The translations under genes and the position numbers were made by a program. Shown here one piece after another: positions 1 through 8,361 of a stretch of DNA of 55,614 nt. Below the pieces are notes generated by a model, which was not told where the DNA came from, searched no databases, and saw nothing but the letters and a program-made list of their open reading frames with translations. Each line of letters begins with the position of its first letter. Positions within the stretch are counted from its first letter, which is position 1. This DNA comes from Pectobacterium betavasculorum (GTDB lineage: Bacteria; Pseudomonadota; Gammaproteobacteria; Enterobacterales; Enterobacteriaceae): contig NZ_JQHM01000018.1 of the NCBI RefSeq assembly GCF_000749845.1, positions 1-55,614 of the forward strand, in the 5' to 3' direction.

Positions 1-72
1 GCTTTGGCCATGGTTCGTGCGCTGAACAAAATGACGAAGGCTGGCATGCCTGCAAGTGTACTTATTGCCTGA
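1..72 (+). CDS. IS5-family transposase, C-terminal fragment cut by the window edge
   Basis: Frame 1 is open from the first base to TGA at 70-72 and gives 23 residues ending KMTKAGMPASVLIA, which resembles the C-terminus of IS903-type DDE transposases. It lies just inside the inverted repeat at 109-126. Only the extreme C-terminus is visible; the catalytic residues are outside the window, so whether the enzyme is intact is unknown. Confidence 0.6.
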   Translation, partial: ALAMVRALNKMTKAGMPASVLIA

Positions 73-126
73 AGAGTGGCCTGTTACAGGAAGGCTCGCC
101 TCAAATCTGATTTATTCAACAAAGCC
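1..126 (+). mobile_element. Right end of an IS903-group (IS5 family) insertion sequence
   Basis: Bases 109-126 read GATTTATTCAACAAAGCC, the reverse complement of the terminal inverted repeat I know for IS903. The in-frame transposase tail just before it stops at 72, leaving about 36 bases to the repeat, as expected for this compact group. The rest of the element lies left of the window, so copy completeness and the target duplication cannot be judged. Confidence 0.75.
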
Positions 127-395
127 AAAGCGATCGTGAATTCTGGACATCAGTGAGACCGGCTATTTCTGGTGCTTGGTTGAGAAAAAATTGAATATTG
201 CAGTTCGAAACTCGCTCATTTTTCAAAGTAATGATTATTCCACGCATGTTCGTTCATCACTCTCCATCAGCGCTGAAGGAATAGATTAATAAGGTTTTTT
301 ATTAATGATAACGCCTTTTGGACTTATTTCTAAGCCAAGAACAGATCAAACGCGAATGTACTCATTTTTAAGCCACAACGCTATTCACTCATTCA
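127..395. other. Intergenic stretch with no recognisable gene
   Basis: This AT-rich stretch lies between the IS end and the stop of the small membrane protein gene. An inverted repeat of AT pairs only (arms 285-292 and 299-306, six-base loop) might end transcription of the minus-strand hcp cassette, but it is weak. I see no ORF with a plausible start and no RNA gene. Confidence 0.4.
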
Positions 396-824
396 TTAAC
401 GTTGTTCCTTGGATAAATCCAACATTAGACATTCTATTTCTTTCATTGTTACCCTGTCTTGCTCTTTTGTTTTAATGATCTGAAAGTATTCATCGAATGA
501 TGGGTAATTACCTAAGGAGAAATCATCAACTAATGGGATGCCAGTACTGTTAACATAATTGAGCAACTTATCGTAAGCCTCATTAATGTTATCTAGATCG
601 CATAAAAATATCGTACTTATCTGCGGTTTTGCCTCATCACTTGGTTCATAAGAAAAATAATATTTTTTTGACAACTTTGGCACATCTCTGATTTCTTTAT
701 AAGTTAATGCATAATACTTAAAAATGTCTTTTTCAGTATAAACTGTATAAGGAACGATGATAAGCCATCCCCAAAAAAGCAATAGGGAAAATAACGAGAT
801 AAATATGAATAAGATCGTTTTCAT
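396..824 (-). CDS. Small membrane-anchored protein, candidate immunity protein of the Hcp cassette
   Basis: This 142-residue protein opens with a strongly hydrophobic segment (about residues 4-26), followed by a soluble, lysine- and aspartate-rich domain. A single N-terminal anchor with a periplasmic body is the predicted layout. I recognise no family. Its start overlaps the stop of the preceding gene by one base (TAATG junction at 822-826), so the two are probably translationally coupled. Position as third gene after hcp and a candidate cargo protein suggests a cognate immunity protein guarding the periplasm. That role is inferred only from order and topology; it could equally be an accessory lipid- or membrane-associated factor. 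Confidence 0.5.
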   Translation of the reverse strand: MKTILFIFISLFSLLLFWGWLIIVPYTVYTEKDIFKYYALTYKEIRDVPKLSKKYYFSYEPSDEAKPQISTIFLCDLDNINEAYDKLLNYVNSTGIPLVDDFSLGNYPSFDEYFQIIKTKEQDRVTMKEIECLMLDLSKEQR

Positions 825-1477
825 TACACTTTGAATCCTAAAAATACATTCTTATCAATCGTATTGATAACCAGATCGTTTTCATAAGATGAAAAAGGCT
901 TTATCGCTGACAGATAAGGTGGTAACGGTTTTTTATAAGGGTAAGCATGCATTTCTGGATCGGGGAAAATGAGAGGTCTGAGTTCATTATTCTTATATCT
1001 TCCCACTGGCCCATAGTAATCCCATATTTTAAGAGCATATTCTGTCGATTTTTTCTGACTAAGTGAAATATAATCTCTGGGAAGAACTACTGAATAAAAA
1101 CCGACTAAATTGGAAACCAGATCTTCACAGCTGAAACCGCTATCCGTAACAAGCGAGAACAAGGAATTAGACTGTAACCCCTCAAATTTTAGAGAGACGT
1201 AAAACATTATGGAGAGTGCAATAGAGCGTTTAGTCTCTATCGACAACCCTCTTTTGACCTTCCATTGCGCATGAACACCTGTCTGTACACGACGATAACG
1301 CATAGCCTGAGAATAATTAACCAGAAAATACTCTTTGAGTAACGGATTTGCAGGCTCACTGATGAGCTGCCCCCATAAGTTCCTCGCATCGTCACCTTTT
1401 GCGTGGCCTAAATCAATCCACCCAAGCTGTTCGGTGTAAACCAAACGATTCCTTTCTATATCTCGCCTTGTTGTCAT
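824..1477 (-). CDS. DUF4056-like protein, candidate Hcp-delivered effector
   Basis: The 217-residue product has no signal peptide or membrane segment. It contains the patch GWIDLGHA (about residues 19-26) and a later FSCEDLVSN segment, which I associate with DUF4056 proteins, a family without an assigned activity. The family is usually longer, so this may be a short member. It lies 115 bp downstream of hcp in the same direction and overlaps the next gene by one base. Lack of a secretion signal, linkage to an orphan hcp and a membrane protein right after it make a type VI cargo plausible. Enzymatic function is not claimed; the conserved His and acidic residues could be metal ligands. Confidence 0.5.
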   Translation of the reverse strand: MTTRRDIERNRLVYTEQLGWIDLGHAKGDDARNLWGQLISEPANPLLKEYFLVNYSQAMRYRRVQTGVHAQWKVKRGLSIETKRSIALSIMFYVSLKFEGLQSNSLFSLVTDSGFSCEDLVSNLVGFYSVVLPRDYISLSQKKSTEYALKIWDYYGPVGRYKNNELRPLIFPDPEMHAYPYKKPLPPYLSAIKPFSSYENDLVINTIDKNVFLGFKV

Positions 1478-1592
1478 TCCAAATGACTCCGACTGAAGGT
1501 TTTATCACTGGGGTGCCACTTGTTGCTCGCTATCCCTCCTGATACAAAACCATAATGTATTAAAGAATTAATGAGGTGTGTTTTATGGCTTA

Positions 1593-2072
1593 TCAGTACA
1601 TATTCTCAGTCAATATGCTGTACCCTGATGTCCCTGCGATATTGTGCTGGCAGGTAATACTCTCATAACGCAGGCTTAGGATTTCAAAAGGCTGCATATC
1701 GCTATGCGTCAATGAGTTGGGGTTTTGATTAGAAAGATTGACAATAGAGGCATCCCTCAATGTGATTGTCATGTAATTCTCCTGTGTTCCGCTGGCGGAG
1801 GTGCGGTAATACCTCAATTCAACTTCCATTAGCTCATTGTTGGCCATGCTGGTGAGCAAGAGCGGTGTGGATTTATCAACGACTTTGGTTACGGAAAAGG
1901 GGTGATGATTGACGTGTCGATCTCTTGATAGGTCGTAGTTTGTCGCATAAACAAAAATTTCATCTTCGTGGCCAGAAATATGTTTATTTCCTACAGAGTC
2001 GATGCTTAAACACCCTTCAGAAATGAGACCCTGAATTTTTCCTGTTATCTTCATAAAAATAGAATTAGCCAT
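1593..2072 (-). CDS. hcp: Hcp-family type VI secretion tube protein
   Basis: This 159-residue protein has the length and pattern of Hcp1/EvpC-type tube proteins: N-terminal MANSIFMKITGKIQGLIS, the GHEDEIFVYA strand, a KSTPLLLTSMANNE stretch, and the C-terminal SLRYESITCQHNIAGTSGY typical of enterobacterial Hcp. Hcp hexamers stack into the inner tube of the type VI secretion system and carry small effectors in the lumen. No sheath, baseplate or ATPase gene is nearby, so this is an auxiliary copy serving a main locus elsewhere. It is followed by a candidate cargo gene and a candidate immunity gene on the same strand. Confidence 0.9.
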   Translation of the reverse strand: MANSIFMKITGKIQGLISEGCLSIDSVGNKHISGHEDEIFVYATNYDLSRDRHVNHHPFSVTKVVDKSTPLLLTSMANNELMEVELRYYRTSASGTQENYMTITLRDASIVNLSNQNPNSLTHSDMQPFEILSLRYESITCQHNIAGTSGYSILTENMY

Positions 2073-2370
2073 TCTTGTAACTCCCTGTTAAAAATCCTTG
2101 TTGGGTTCCTTATAGCGTAAATTTCTATTAAATAAAAGAATGGGCTGTCTTTTTAAGCAATTGTCTGATTTAGTTAAGAACGGTATTTTTTCAAAAATAA
2201 TTAATTGTTTGTTTTTAATGATGAATTTGGGTAGGGAATTTGATTTACTACTGTGCTAATTATATTTGTGTAATTAATTGCATCATATGGATGAGATAAT
2301 ATTAGTCGATTAAATAACACGATGACTAATAGTTTATTGGTGATTTAATTAAAAAATAAATGTTATTGAG
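2073..2370. other. AT-rich intergenic region upstream of hcp
   Basis: About 300 bp of strongly AT-rich sequence separate the hcp start from the ubiI end. It should contain the hcp promoter on the minus strand. Its base composition would suit H-NS silencing, which is common for auxiliary type VI islands; that is inference. No ORF or RNA gene is visible. Confidence 0.45.
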
Positions 2371-2402
2371 GTAACTCGCCACCGAAGCGGCGAGGTTTAT
2401 TA
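2371..2402 (-). terminator. Possible terminator after ubiI
   Basis: Six-base GC stem CTCGCC (2375-2380) and GGCGAG (2389-2394) with an eight-base loop, 16 bp after the ubiI stop. On the minus strand only a mixed A/T tract follows, so it is a weak intrinsic terminator. Confidence 0.4.
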
Positions 2403-2417
2403 TCCATTCCGGTTTTA

Positions 2418-3629
2418 TTATTTCCCAGCACTAAGCCAGTCTGGCAGATCGTGTAATCCCATCGCCTGACGTACCAACGTCGGTTTAATGCCGGGCAGTT
2501 TGTCCGCCAGCACCAGACCGACATCACGCAGCAGTTTTTTCGCCGGATTATTGCCGTCAAACAGTTCGCGGAACCCCTGCATGCTGGCGAGCATCACAGC
2601 AGCACTGTGCTTGCGGCGGCGTTCATAGCGTCGAAGATAAAGGTGCTGGCCGATATCTTTACCCTGAGTCTGTAAGCGCTTCAGCTCGGCAATCAGTTCG
2701 GCGACATCCATGAAGCCCAGATTAACGCCTTGTCCTGCCAGTGGGTGAATAGTGTGTGCTGCGTCGCCGACCAGCACCAAACGGTGCGCGGCGAAGCTGC
2801 GGGCATAACGCCCCATCAGTGGGAAAGTTTGACGCTCACTTTCCAGTTCACACAATCCCAACCGCATATCAAACGCCATGGCGACCTCACGATTGAATTC
2901 CTCCACTGGCAAGCCCTGCATAGCCAGTGCCTGCTCCGGCGAAAGTGACCAGACAATTGAACAAAGGTGCGGATCGTCCAGCGGCAGGAATGCCAGAATG
3001 CCGTCACCGTGGAACGCCTGACGTGCTACGGACTGGTGGGGATGTTCTGTACGAATATTGGCGACCAGCGCGTGGTGGCCGTAATCCCAAAAGGTCAGCG
3101 GAATATCCGCATGCTGGCGTAGCCACGAATGTGCACCGTCCGCGCCGACCACCAGTCGGGCGGTCAGCATACTGTCGTCCTGCAATGTAATAAAGGCTTC
3201 GTTTTCGCCCCAGGCGACCTGTTTTAACGACGCGGGGGAGAGCAGGGTGATGTCGCTTAACTGAGAAGCGCGTTGCCACAGCACCTGCTGAATCACGGGG
3301 TTTTCAATGATATGTCCCAGGTGGGAAAAGCCGAATTCTTCACCGCTAAAACTGATTTTGCCGAAGCTGTCTTTGTCCCATACCTGCATGTCGTTGTAAG
3401 GGCTGACGCGTTGCGCCACGAGACTTTCCCAAACGCCGATATGACGCAGGAGGCATTCGCTGGCGGCATTGATGGCGGAGACGCGCAGAGCACGATCCTT
3501 CCTGAGTGGTTGAGGCTCGGCTGCTTGTTTTTCCAGCACGGCGATGCGCAGGCCGCTACCCTGTAGGCCGCAGGCCAGCGCCAGACCGACCATACCACCA
3601 CCGGCAATAACCACGTCGAATGATTGCAT
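2418..3629 (-). CDS. ubiI: 2-octaprenylphenol hydroxylase UbiI (VisC)
   Basis: This 403-residue FAD-dependent monooxygenase hydroxylates C5 of the ring during aerobic ubiquinone synthesis. The N-terminal GGGMVG Rossmann motif (about residues 10-15) binds FAD; a central GADGAHSW motif and the C-terminal GDAAHTIHPLAGQGVNLG motif are the other signatures of the aromatic hydroxylase family. Length matches E. coli UbiI. It is the last gene of the ygfB-pepP-ubiH-ubiI group and starts 28 bp after the ubiH stop, so it is probably co-transcribed. It is a paralogue of the neighbouring UbiH; assignment follows gene order and the N-terminal sequence MQSFDVVIAGGG. Confidence 0.93.
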   Translation of the reverse strand: MQSFDVVIAGGGMVGLALACGLQGSGLRIAVLEKQAAEPQPLRKDRALRVSAINAASECLLRHIGVWESLVAQRVSPYNDMQVWDKDSFGKISFSGEEFGFSHLGHIIENPVIQQVLWQRASQLSDITLLSPASLKQVAWGENEAFITLQDDSMLTARLVVGADGAHSWLRQHADIPLTFWDYGHHALVANIRTEHPHQSVARQAFHGDGILAFLPLDDPHLCSIVWSLSPEQALAMQGLPVEEFNREVAMAFDMRLGLCELESERQTFPLMGRYARSFAAHRLVLVGDAAHTIHPLAGQGVNLGFMDVAELIAELKRLQTQGKDIGQHLYLRRYERRRKHSAAVMLASMQGFRELFDGNNPAKKLLRDVGLVLADKLPGIKPTLVRQAMGLHDLPDWLSAGK

Positions 3630-3657
3630 TTCCGTATTTTCCTGTTGGCGAGCTTAA

Positions 3658-4836
3658 TTAACGTTCTACCCAACCCAGCGTGCGACGGGCAAACGCATCG
3701 CGCATCAACGGCAGGTTATTCATGGCGATCAAACCCAGATTGCGGCTGACCGCTAGCGCGGTATAGCGATTAGCGAATAGCCTGACCAGACCATCGGTGA
3801 TCGCGACTGTGGTGTGTTGATCGGGTTCGCGGCGTTGCTGATAGCGGCTGAGCACACTGTACTGGCCGATATCCTGCTGGTTTTTCGCCGCATCGACGAG
3901 TGTTTCTGCCAGCGACATAACATCGCGAATTCCCAGATTAAAGCCTTGTCCGGCAATCGGATGCAGCGTTTGTGCCGCGTTGCCGACCAGCGCCAGCCGA
4001 TGGCTGATATGCTGGCTGGCGGTTAGCAGGCGCAGCGGATAGCTATGGCGTTCGCCGATGTGGGTGAATTGCCCCAGACGCCAGCCAAAAGCCTGCTGTA
4101 GCTGTTGGCGAAATTCGGTTCCACTCCATCCATCGACGTCGTGTTGACGATGTTTATCGTGGCACCAGACGAGTGAGCTTCGACCGTTACTCATCGGTAA
4201 CAGCGCCAGCGGGCCATGCGGAGTAAACCGCTCAAATGCGCGTCCGCGATGGGGTACGGCGGTCGTCACATTGGCGATCACTGCTACCTGATCATAATCA
4301 TGCTGTTGCCAGTGAATCCCGCAGGATTGCGACAGCATAGAGCGTGACCCATCAGCGGCAACGAGCAGTTGACCTGTGAGCTCAGTGCCGTTATCCAACG
4401 TTAGCGTTGCGTTCTCTTGCGTCCGCGTGACGGCAACGACTTTGGCCGGGCAGTGCAGGCGCACGCCCGGTGCCTGTTGCAGCATAGAAAACAGGCGTTG
4501 CCCGGTGTCGTGTAGTTCAACCACATGGCCCAATGCCTGAACGTGATAATCCGACGCGTGCAGATTCACTACGCTGGCGTGACCGCGTTCGCTGACGTGA
4601 ATGTCGGTTATTGCCGTTGCATTGCCAGATAGCGCTTGCCAGATGTCCAGCGCCGCTAGCTGTTGGCGCGTGCCATCAGACAGCGCGATCGCACGCGCGT
4701 CAAAACCGGGATGTTCCTTGTCGAGTGGTGAATATGCCTCGATAAGGTTAACCGGGATTGTGCCCTGTGAGAGCCGTGATATCGCCAGCGCCAGCGTCGC
4801 GCCCGCCATTCCACCACCGACAATCATGACCGCCAT
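3658..4836 (-). CDS. ubiH: 2-octaprenyl-6-methoxyphenol hydroxylase UbiH
   Basis: This 392-residue flavoprotein acts at the C1 hydroxylation step of ubiquinone synthesis. It shows the dinucleotide-binding motif IVGGGMAGATLALA at the N-terminus, a VAADGSRS motif near residue 160 and the flavin-contacting GNAAQTLHPIAGQGFNLG motif near residue 280 (GN replaces the more usual GD, as in other UbiH proteins). Length and order match the E. coli pepP-ubiH-ubiI operon. The gap to pepP is 45 bp with no terminator, consistent with one operon. Confidence 0.93.
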   Translation of the reverse strand: MAVMIVGGGMAGATLALAISRLSQGTIPVNLIEAYSPLDKEHPGFDARAIALSDGTRQQLAALDIWQALSGNATAITDIHVSERGHASVVNLHASDYHVQALGHVVELHDTGQRLFSMLQQAPGVRLHCPAKVVAVTRTQENATLTLDNGTELTGQLLVAADGSRSMLSQSCGIHWQQHDYDQVAVIANVTTAVPHRGRAFERFTPHGPLALLPMSNGRSSLVWCHDKHRQHDVDGWSGTEFRQQLQQAFGWRLGQFTHIGERHSYPLRLLTASQHISHRLALVGNAAQTLHPIAGQGFNLGIRDVMSLAETLVDAAKNQQDIGQYSVLSRYQQRREPDQHTTVAITDGLVRLFANRYTALAVSRNLGLIAMNNLPLMRDAFARRTLGWVER

Positions 4837-4881
4837 GCTGTTGTCCTTTGCAATTATGTCGTTGTCCTCTGAAGGCGCTGC

Positions 4882-6210
4882 TTAGTGCTGCGTGTTATGC
4901 CGTTGCGCCATCAGCGCTTCGATGGCATCAGCGTCTTTGATTACGCCCGCGGTCAGATTTTCGTTACCGTTTTCGGTGATCACGATGTTGTCTTCAATGC
5001 GTACCCCGATACCCCGATACTGCTGCGGCACTTTAGCATCCGGCGCGATGTAAAGACCTGGCTCGATGGTTAGCACCATACCGGGCTCAAGCGGGCGGCC
5101 TCGGTCGGTGGTGCCGTAATTGCCTACATCATGCACGTCCAGACCTAACCAGTGGCTGAGGCCGTGCATGAAGAACTGACGATGTGCCTGTTCGGCAATC
5201 AGCTCTTCCACCTCCCCTTTCATCACGCCGAGCTTGATGAGCCCGCTAACCATGATGCGCACCACTTCTTCGTTTACTTCACGGATACTGCGACCGGGGC
5301 CGAACAGCTCCAGTGCGCGCAACTGTGAGCGCAGCACGATGTCGTAAATGGCACGCTGCGGCGCGGTAAACTTACCGTTGACCGGGAAGGTGCGGGTGAT
5401 ATCGCCAGCATAGCTTTTGTATTCACAGCCAGCGTCAATCAGCACCAGATCGCCGTCGCGCATTTGCGTTTCGTTTTCGGTGTAATGCAGGATGCAGCCG
5501 TTGTCACCGCTGCCGACGATAGTGTTATAAGACGGGTAGCGTGCGCCGTGACGGGTAAATTCGTGGTGAATTTCGCCTTCAAGCTGATATTCATACATGC
5601 CGGGGCGACATTTCTGCATGGCGCGGGTGTGGGCCAACGCGGTAATTTCGCAGGCGCGGCGCATCACGCTGATTTCCGCAGGCGATTTAAACAGGCGCAT
5701 TTCATGTACCCACGGGCGCCAGTCGGTCAGTGTAGCTGGGGCAGAAAAGCCCTGACGGGTGCCATTGCGCAAGGTGTCCAGCGCGGCGAAGACCAGTTTG
5801 TCGGCGTAATCGTACTGCCCTTGCGCGTGGTAGACTACGTCCAGTCCATTCAACAATAAATGCAGCTGTGTGCTGATTTCGGCAAACGATAGTGCGCGGT
5901 CAACGCCGAGTTTTGCTGGTGCTGCTTCCTGACCCAGGCGACGGCCAAACCAGATTTCAGCGGTCAGGTCGCGCACGCGGTTGAAGATTACGCTGTGATG
6001 ATGTTTGGCATCGCTTTTTACCAGCAGCAGAGCGGCTTCTGGTTCGTTGAAACCAGTAAAATACCAGAAATCACTATTTTGACGATAAGGGTAATCACTG
6101 TCGGCATTGCGCTGCGCTTCCGGCGCGGCAAAAATAATCGCCGCGCTTCCTGGAGCCATTTTTTCTAACAGACCCTGACGACGACGAAGAAATTCTTGTG
6201 GATTCATCAC
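4882..6210 (-). CDS. pepP: Xaa-Pro aminopeptidase PepP
   Basis: This 442-residue cytosolic metallopeptidase removes N-terminal residues before proline. The pita-bread catalytic domain shows its metal ligands in order: Asp in LIDAGCEYKSYAGD, the second Asp of that motif, His in HGLSHWLGLDVHDVG, Glu in TIEPGLY and Glu in GIGVRIEDN. Length equals E. coli PepP (441). Two adjacent ATG codons are possible starts; the first is used here. It stands between ygfB and ubiH on the same strand, the conserved enterobacterial order. Confidence 0.95.
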   Translation of the reverse strand: MMNPQEFLRRRQGLLEKMAPGSAAIIFAAPEAQRNADSDYPYRQNSDFWYFTGFNEPEAALLLVKSDAKHHHSVIFNRVRDLTAEIWFGRRLGQEAAPAKLGVDRALSFAEISTQLHLLLNGLDVVYHAQGQYDYADKLVFAALDTLRNGTRQGFSAPATLTDWRPWVHEMRLFKSPAEISVMRRACEITALAHTRAMQKCRPGMYEYQLEGEIHHEFTRHGARYPSYNTIVGSGDNGCILHYTENETQMRDGDLVLIDAGCEYKSYAGDITRTFPVNGKFTAPQRAIYDIVLRSQLRALELFGPGRSIREVNEEVVRIMVSGLIKLGVMKGEVEELIAEQAHRQFFMHGLSHWLGLDVHDVGNYGTTDRGRPLEPGMVLTIEPGLYIAPDAKVPQQYRGIGVRIEDNIVITENGNENLTAGVIKDADAIEALMAQRHNTQH

Positions 6211-6312
6211 CTGCTCCTGAAAATTGTCCGTGCGGTTACCTTTCCCTTCCGCTCTGAATAAGCCACGTACTCTATAAAATAGCGTTTTTCATAAGACCGC
6301 CTGGCATAAAAA

Positions 6313-6900
6313 TCAATGCAGCGTTGGCTTTTGCTGTTCGGGGGCGATCACAACGCGTTGGTTGGTCAATTCGGTATGGCACAAAATGGCAGAAACGCGA
6401 ACATACTCAATCACTTCTTCCAGTGATTGCTCCAGCTCTTCCTGATCTTCATCTTCGTCGTAGCCAAGCTGTGCGATGTTACGTAAATCTTCGATGGCTT
6501 CTTTCAGCTCGCCTTTAACCTTGTTCAACTTCGGCTGAACGACGCCTAAGCCAAGCAGGAAGTGATTGACCCAGCCTGCCAGCGCATCGGCGCGATCGAA
6601 AACGCTCACGTCGTCCAGCGAATCATCAGGCAGGAAAAGCTGAAACAGGAAGCCATCATCTTCCAGCGCTTCACGCGTGGCCTGATAGAGATCCTGAAGC
6701 GGCTGCGATAGCGTTTGAGTAAACGCCATACCTTCATTGGTCAGTTCAAAAACCAGCGTTCTCCAACTGTCATCATGGTTTCCACCACACAGCATTCCGC
6801 TGATCAAACCGTGCATTTCTGCTGCGGTCAGCGCGACTTGCTGTTGGTGAAGCAGTTGGTTAAGGCCTTCATAGGCAGGAAACGTATTCTCTATAGACAT
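6313..6900 (-). CDS. ygfB: UPF0149 family protein YgfB
   Basis: This 195-residue acidic helical protein matches the UPF0149/YgfB family (E. coli about 192 residues), with the typical start [17 protein letters not shown] and the SGMLCGG motif. In Pseudomonas a YgfB homologue has been linked to control of a cell-wall recycling amidase, but a general function is not settled. It lies 102 bp upstream of pepP and is divergent from zapA, an arrangement conserved in enterobacteria. Confidence 0.9.
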   Translation of the reverse strand: MSIENTFPAYEGLNQLLHQQQVALTAAEMHGLISGMLCGGNHDDSWRTLVFELTNEGMAFTQTLSQPLQDLYQATREALEDDGFLFQLFLPDDSLDDVSVFDRADALAGWVNHFLLGLGVVQPKLNKVKGELKEAIEDLRNIAQLGYDEDEDQEELEQSLEEVIEYVRVSAILCHTELTNQRVVIAPEQQKPTLH

Positions 6901-7092
6901 GCGGATTCGTCATCGTTGGCTGGATTGGTTCGTGCTATGCTACCACCAAGCTCCCTTTGGATTCCAGAAAGGGCTTGTATCTTAGATCTCGGCTATATAT
7001 AGTGGCGCCCGCTTTAACGAACCCGATGTAACGGGTAATGCTCATGCTATGCGACACGCGGGCGCAAGAACGAAAAAAGGCAGGAAGGTGGT

Positions 7093-7422
7093 ATGTCTGC
7101 ACAACCAGTAGATATTCAAATTTTTGGCCGTTCGTTAAGAGTGAATTGTCCGCCAGAACAACAGGAAGCGTTGAATCAGGCAGCGGAAGATCTTAACCAG
7201 CGGTTGCAAGATCTTAAAGTTCGCACTAGAGTCACAAACACTGAGCAACTGGTGTTTATTGCCGCGCTGAATGTGTGCCATGAACTGGCGCAGGAACGGG
7301 GTAAGACGCGTGACTATGCATCGAATATGGAACAACGTATTCGTATGTTGCAGCAGACCATCGAGCAGGCGTTGCTGGAACAGGGCAAGATCACGGAACG
7401 TCAGGGTGCACAATTTGAATAA
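7093..7422 (+). CDS. zapA: Cell division protein ZapA
   Basis: This 109-residue protein stabilises FtsZ filaments at mid-cell. It has the compact N-terminal FtsZ-binding domain ([20 protein letters not shown]) and a long C-terminal coiled coil (about residues 60-100) used for tetramerisation. Length equals E. coli ZapA. An AGGAAGG ribosome binding site lies just upstream (7081-7087). The 6S RNA gene and fau follow, as in E. coli. Confidence 0.95.
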   Translation: MSAQPVDIQIFGRSLRVNCPPEQQEALNQAAEDLNQRLQDLKVRTRVTNTEQLVFIAALNVCHELAQERGKTRDYASNMEQRIRMLQQTIEQALLEQGKITERQGAQFE

Positions 7423-7496
7423 CGTCGTATTTTGACAAAAGTACGGTGTTTTTACGCGGTAAGACGTGCTAAGGTTTATCGCGAGTAACGAATAAA

Positions 7497-7680
7497 ATTT
7501 CTCTGAGATGTTTGTCAGCGGGTCAGTCCCCTGAGCCGATATTTCATACCAACAGAATGTAATGCTCTGCGGTTGGTGAGCATGCTCGGTTCGTCCGAGA
7601 AGCCTTAAGACTGCGACGTTATGTTCACCTTGAACCAAGGGTTCAAGGGTTACAGCCTGCGGCGGCATCTCGGAGATTCC
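7497..7680 (+). ncRNA. ssrS: 6S RNA
   Basis: The sequence starts ATTTCTCTGAGATG and ends ATCTCGGAGATTCC, pairing to form the closing stem of 6S RNA. The conserved internal parts GGTTGGTGAGCATGCTCGG and GGGTTCAAGGGTTACAGCC match E. coli ssrS almost base for base as I remember it, and length (184 nt) is the same. 6S RNA binds the sigma-70 holoenzyme through its promoter-like bulge and represses transcription in stationary phase. It lies between zapA and fau, its conserved place. Confidence 0.97.
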
Positions 7681-7716
7681 CTTTTTTATCACTCTTGACC
7701 GTGGCGAACGCAGCCC

Positions 7717-8361
7717 ATGTCATCTTTTGATACGTCAATTCTTCCCGATAATTCACCATCCTCTTTTATGGCAGCATCACGTCAGCAGATTCGTCAGGCT
7801 GTGCGTCAGCAGCGGCGTTTACTGACGTCGGAACAGCAGAGATTATTTGCCCAACAGGTATGTGAACGCGTCATAGCGCACCCGAAAATCATACAGGCAG
7901 ATAGCGTGGCAGTGTTTCTGTCGTTTGATGGCGAACTGGATACGACCCCGTCGATTCAACAACTGTGGGAGCAGGGGAAGCGTGTTTATTTGCCGGTTTT
8001 GCATCCGTTCCGTTCCGGGTATCTCTTGTTTCTGCGCTATACACCGGATACTGAGCTGGTGCGCAATCGTCTGAAGATTATGGAGCCGCGTCTGGACGTA
8101 CGGCAGGTGTTGCCGTTACCGCAGTTGGACATCCTGCTGACACCGCTGGTGGCGTTTGATCATCAGGGGAAGCGGCTTGGTATGGGCGGCGGTTTCTACG
8201 ACCGTACGTTGCAGTACCGCAACCGGATGTCTCGCGGGCCTTACCCGATTGGGCTGGCCCACGATTGTCAGATTGTTGATGCACTGCCAGCGGAAAGTTG
8301 GGACATTCCGCTGCCGGAAATTATTACCCCTTCTCACCATTGGCAGTGGAACACGCGCTAG
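7717..8361 (+). CDS. fau: 5-formyltetrahydrofolate cyclo-ligase
   Basis: This 214-residue product converts 5-formyl-THF to 5,10-methenyl-THF with ATP. It matches YgfA/Fau: the N-terminal RQQIRQAVRQQRR helix, AVFLSFDGELDTTPSIQQL in the middle, and the signature GKRLGMGGGFYDRTL near residues 153-167, which binds ATP and folate. A second in-frame ATG at codon 18 (MAASRQQIRQ) is closer to the usual family N-terminus, so the first 17 residues may not be translated. It follows 6S RNA, as in E. coli. Its TAG stop is interleaved with the nadR stop on the other strand within a CTAG. Confidence 0.93.
   Translation: MSSFDTSILPDNSPSSFMAASRQQIRQAVRQQRRLLTSEQQRLFAQQVCERVIAHPKIIQADSVAVFLSFDGELDTTPSIQQLWEQGKRVYLPVLHPFRSGYLLFLRYTPDTELVRNRLKIMEPRLDVRQVLPLPQLDILLTPLVAFDHQGKRLGMGGGFYDRTLQYRNRMSRGPYPIGLAHDCQIVDALPAESWDIPLPEIITPSHHWQWNTR

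Noticed and set aside
7135-7692. 185-residue minus-strand ORF across zapA and 6S RNA
   Set aside because: It lies opposite zapA and the whole 6S RNA gene, both firmly identified; its protein has no recognisable family.
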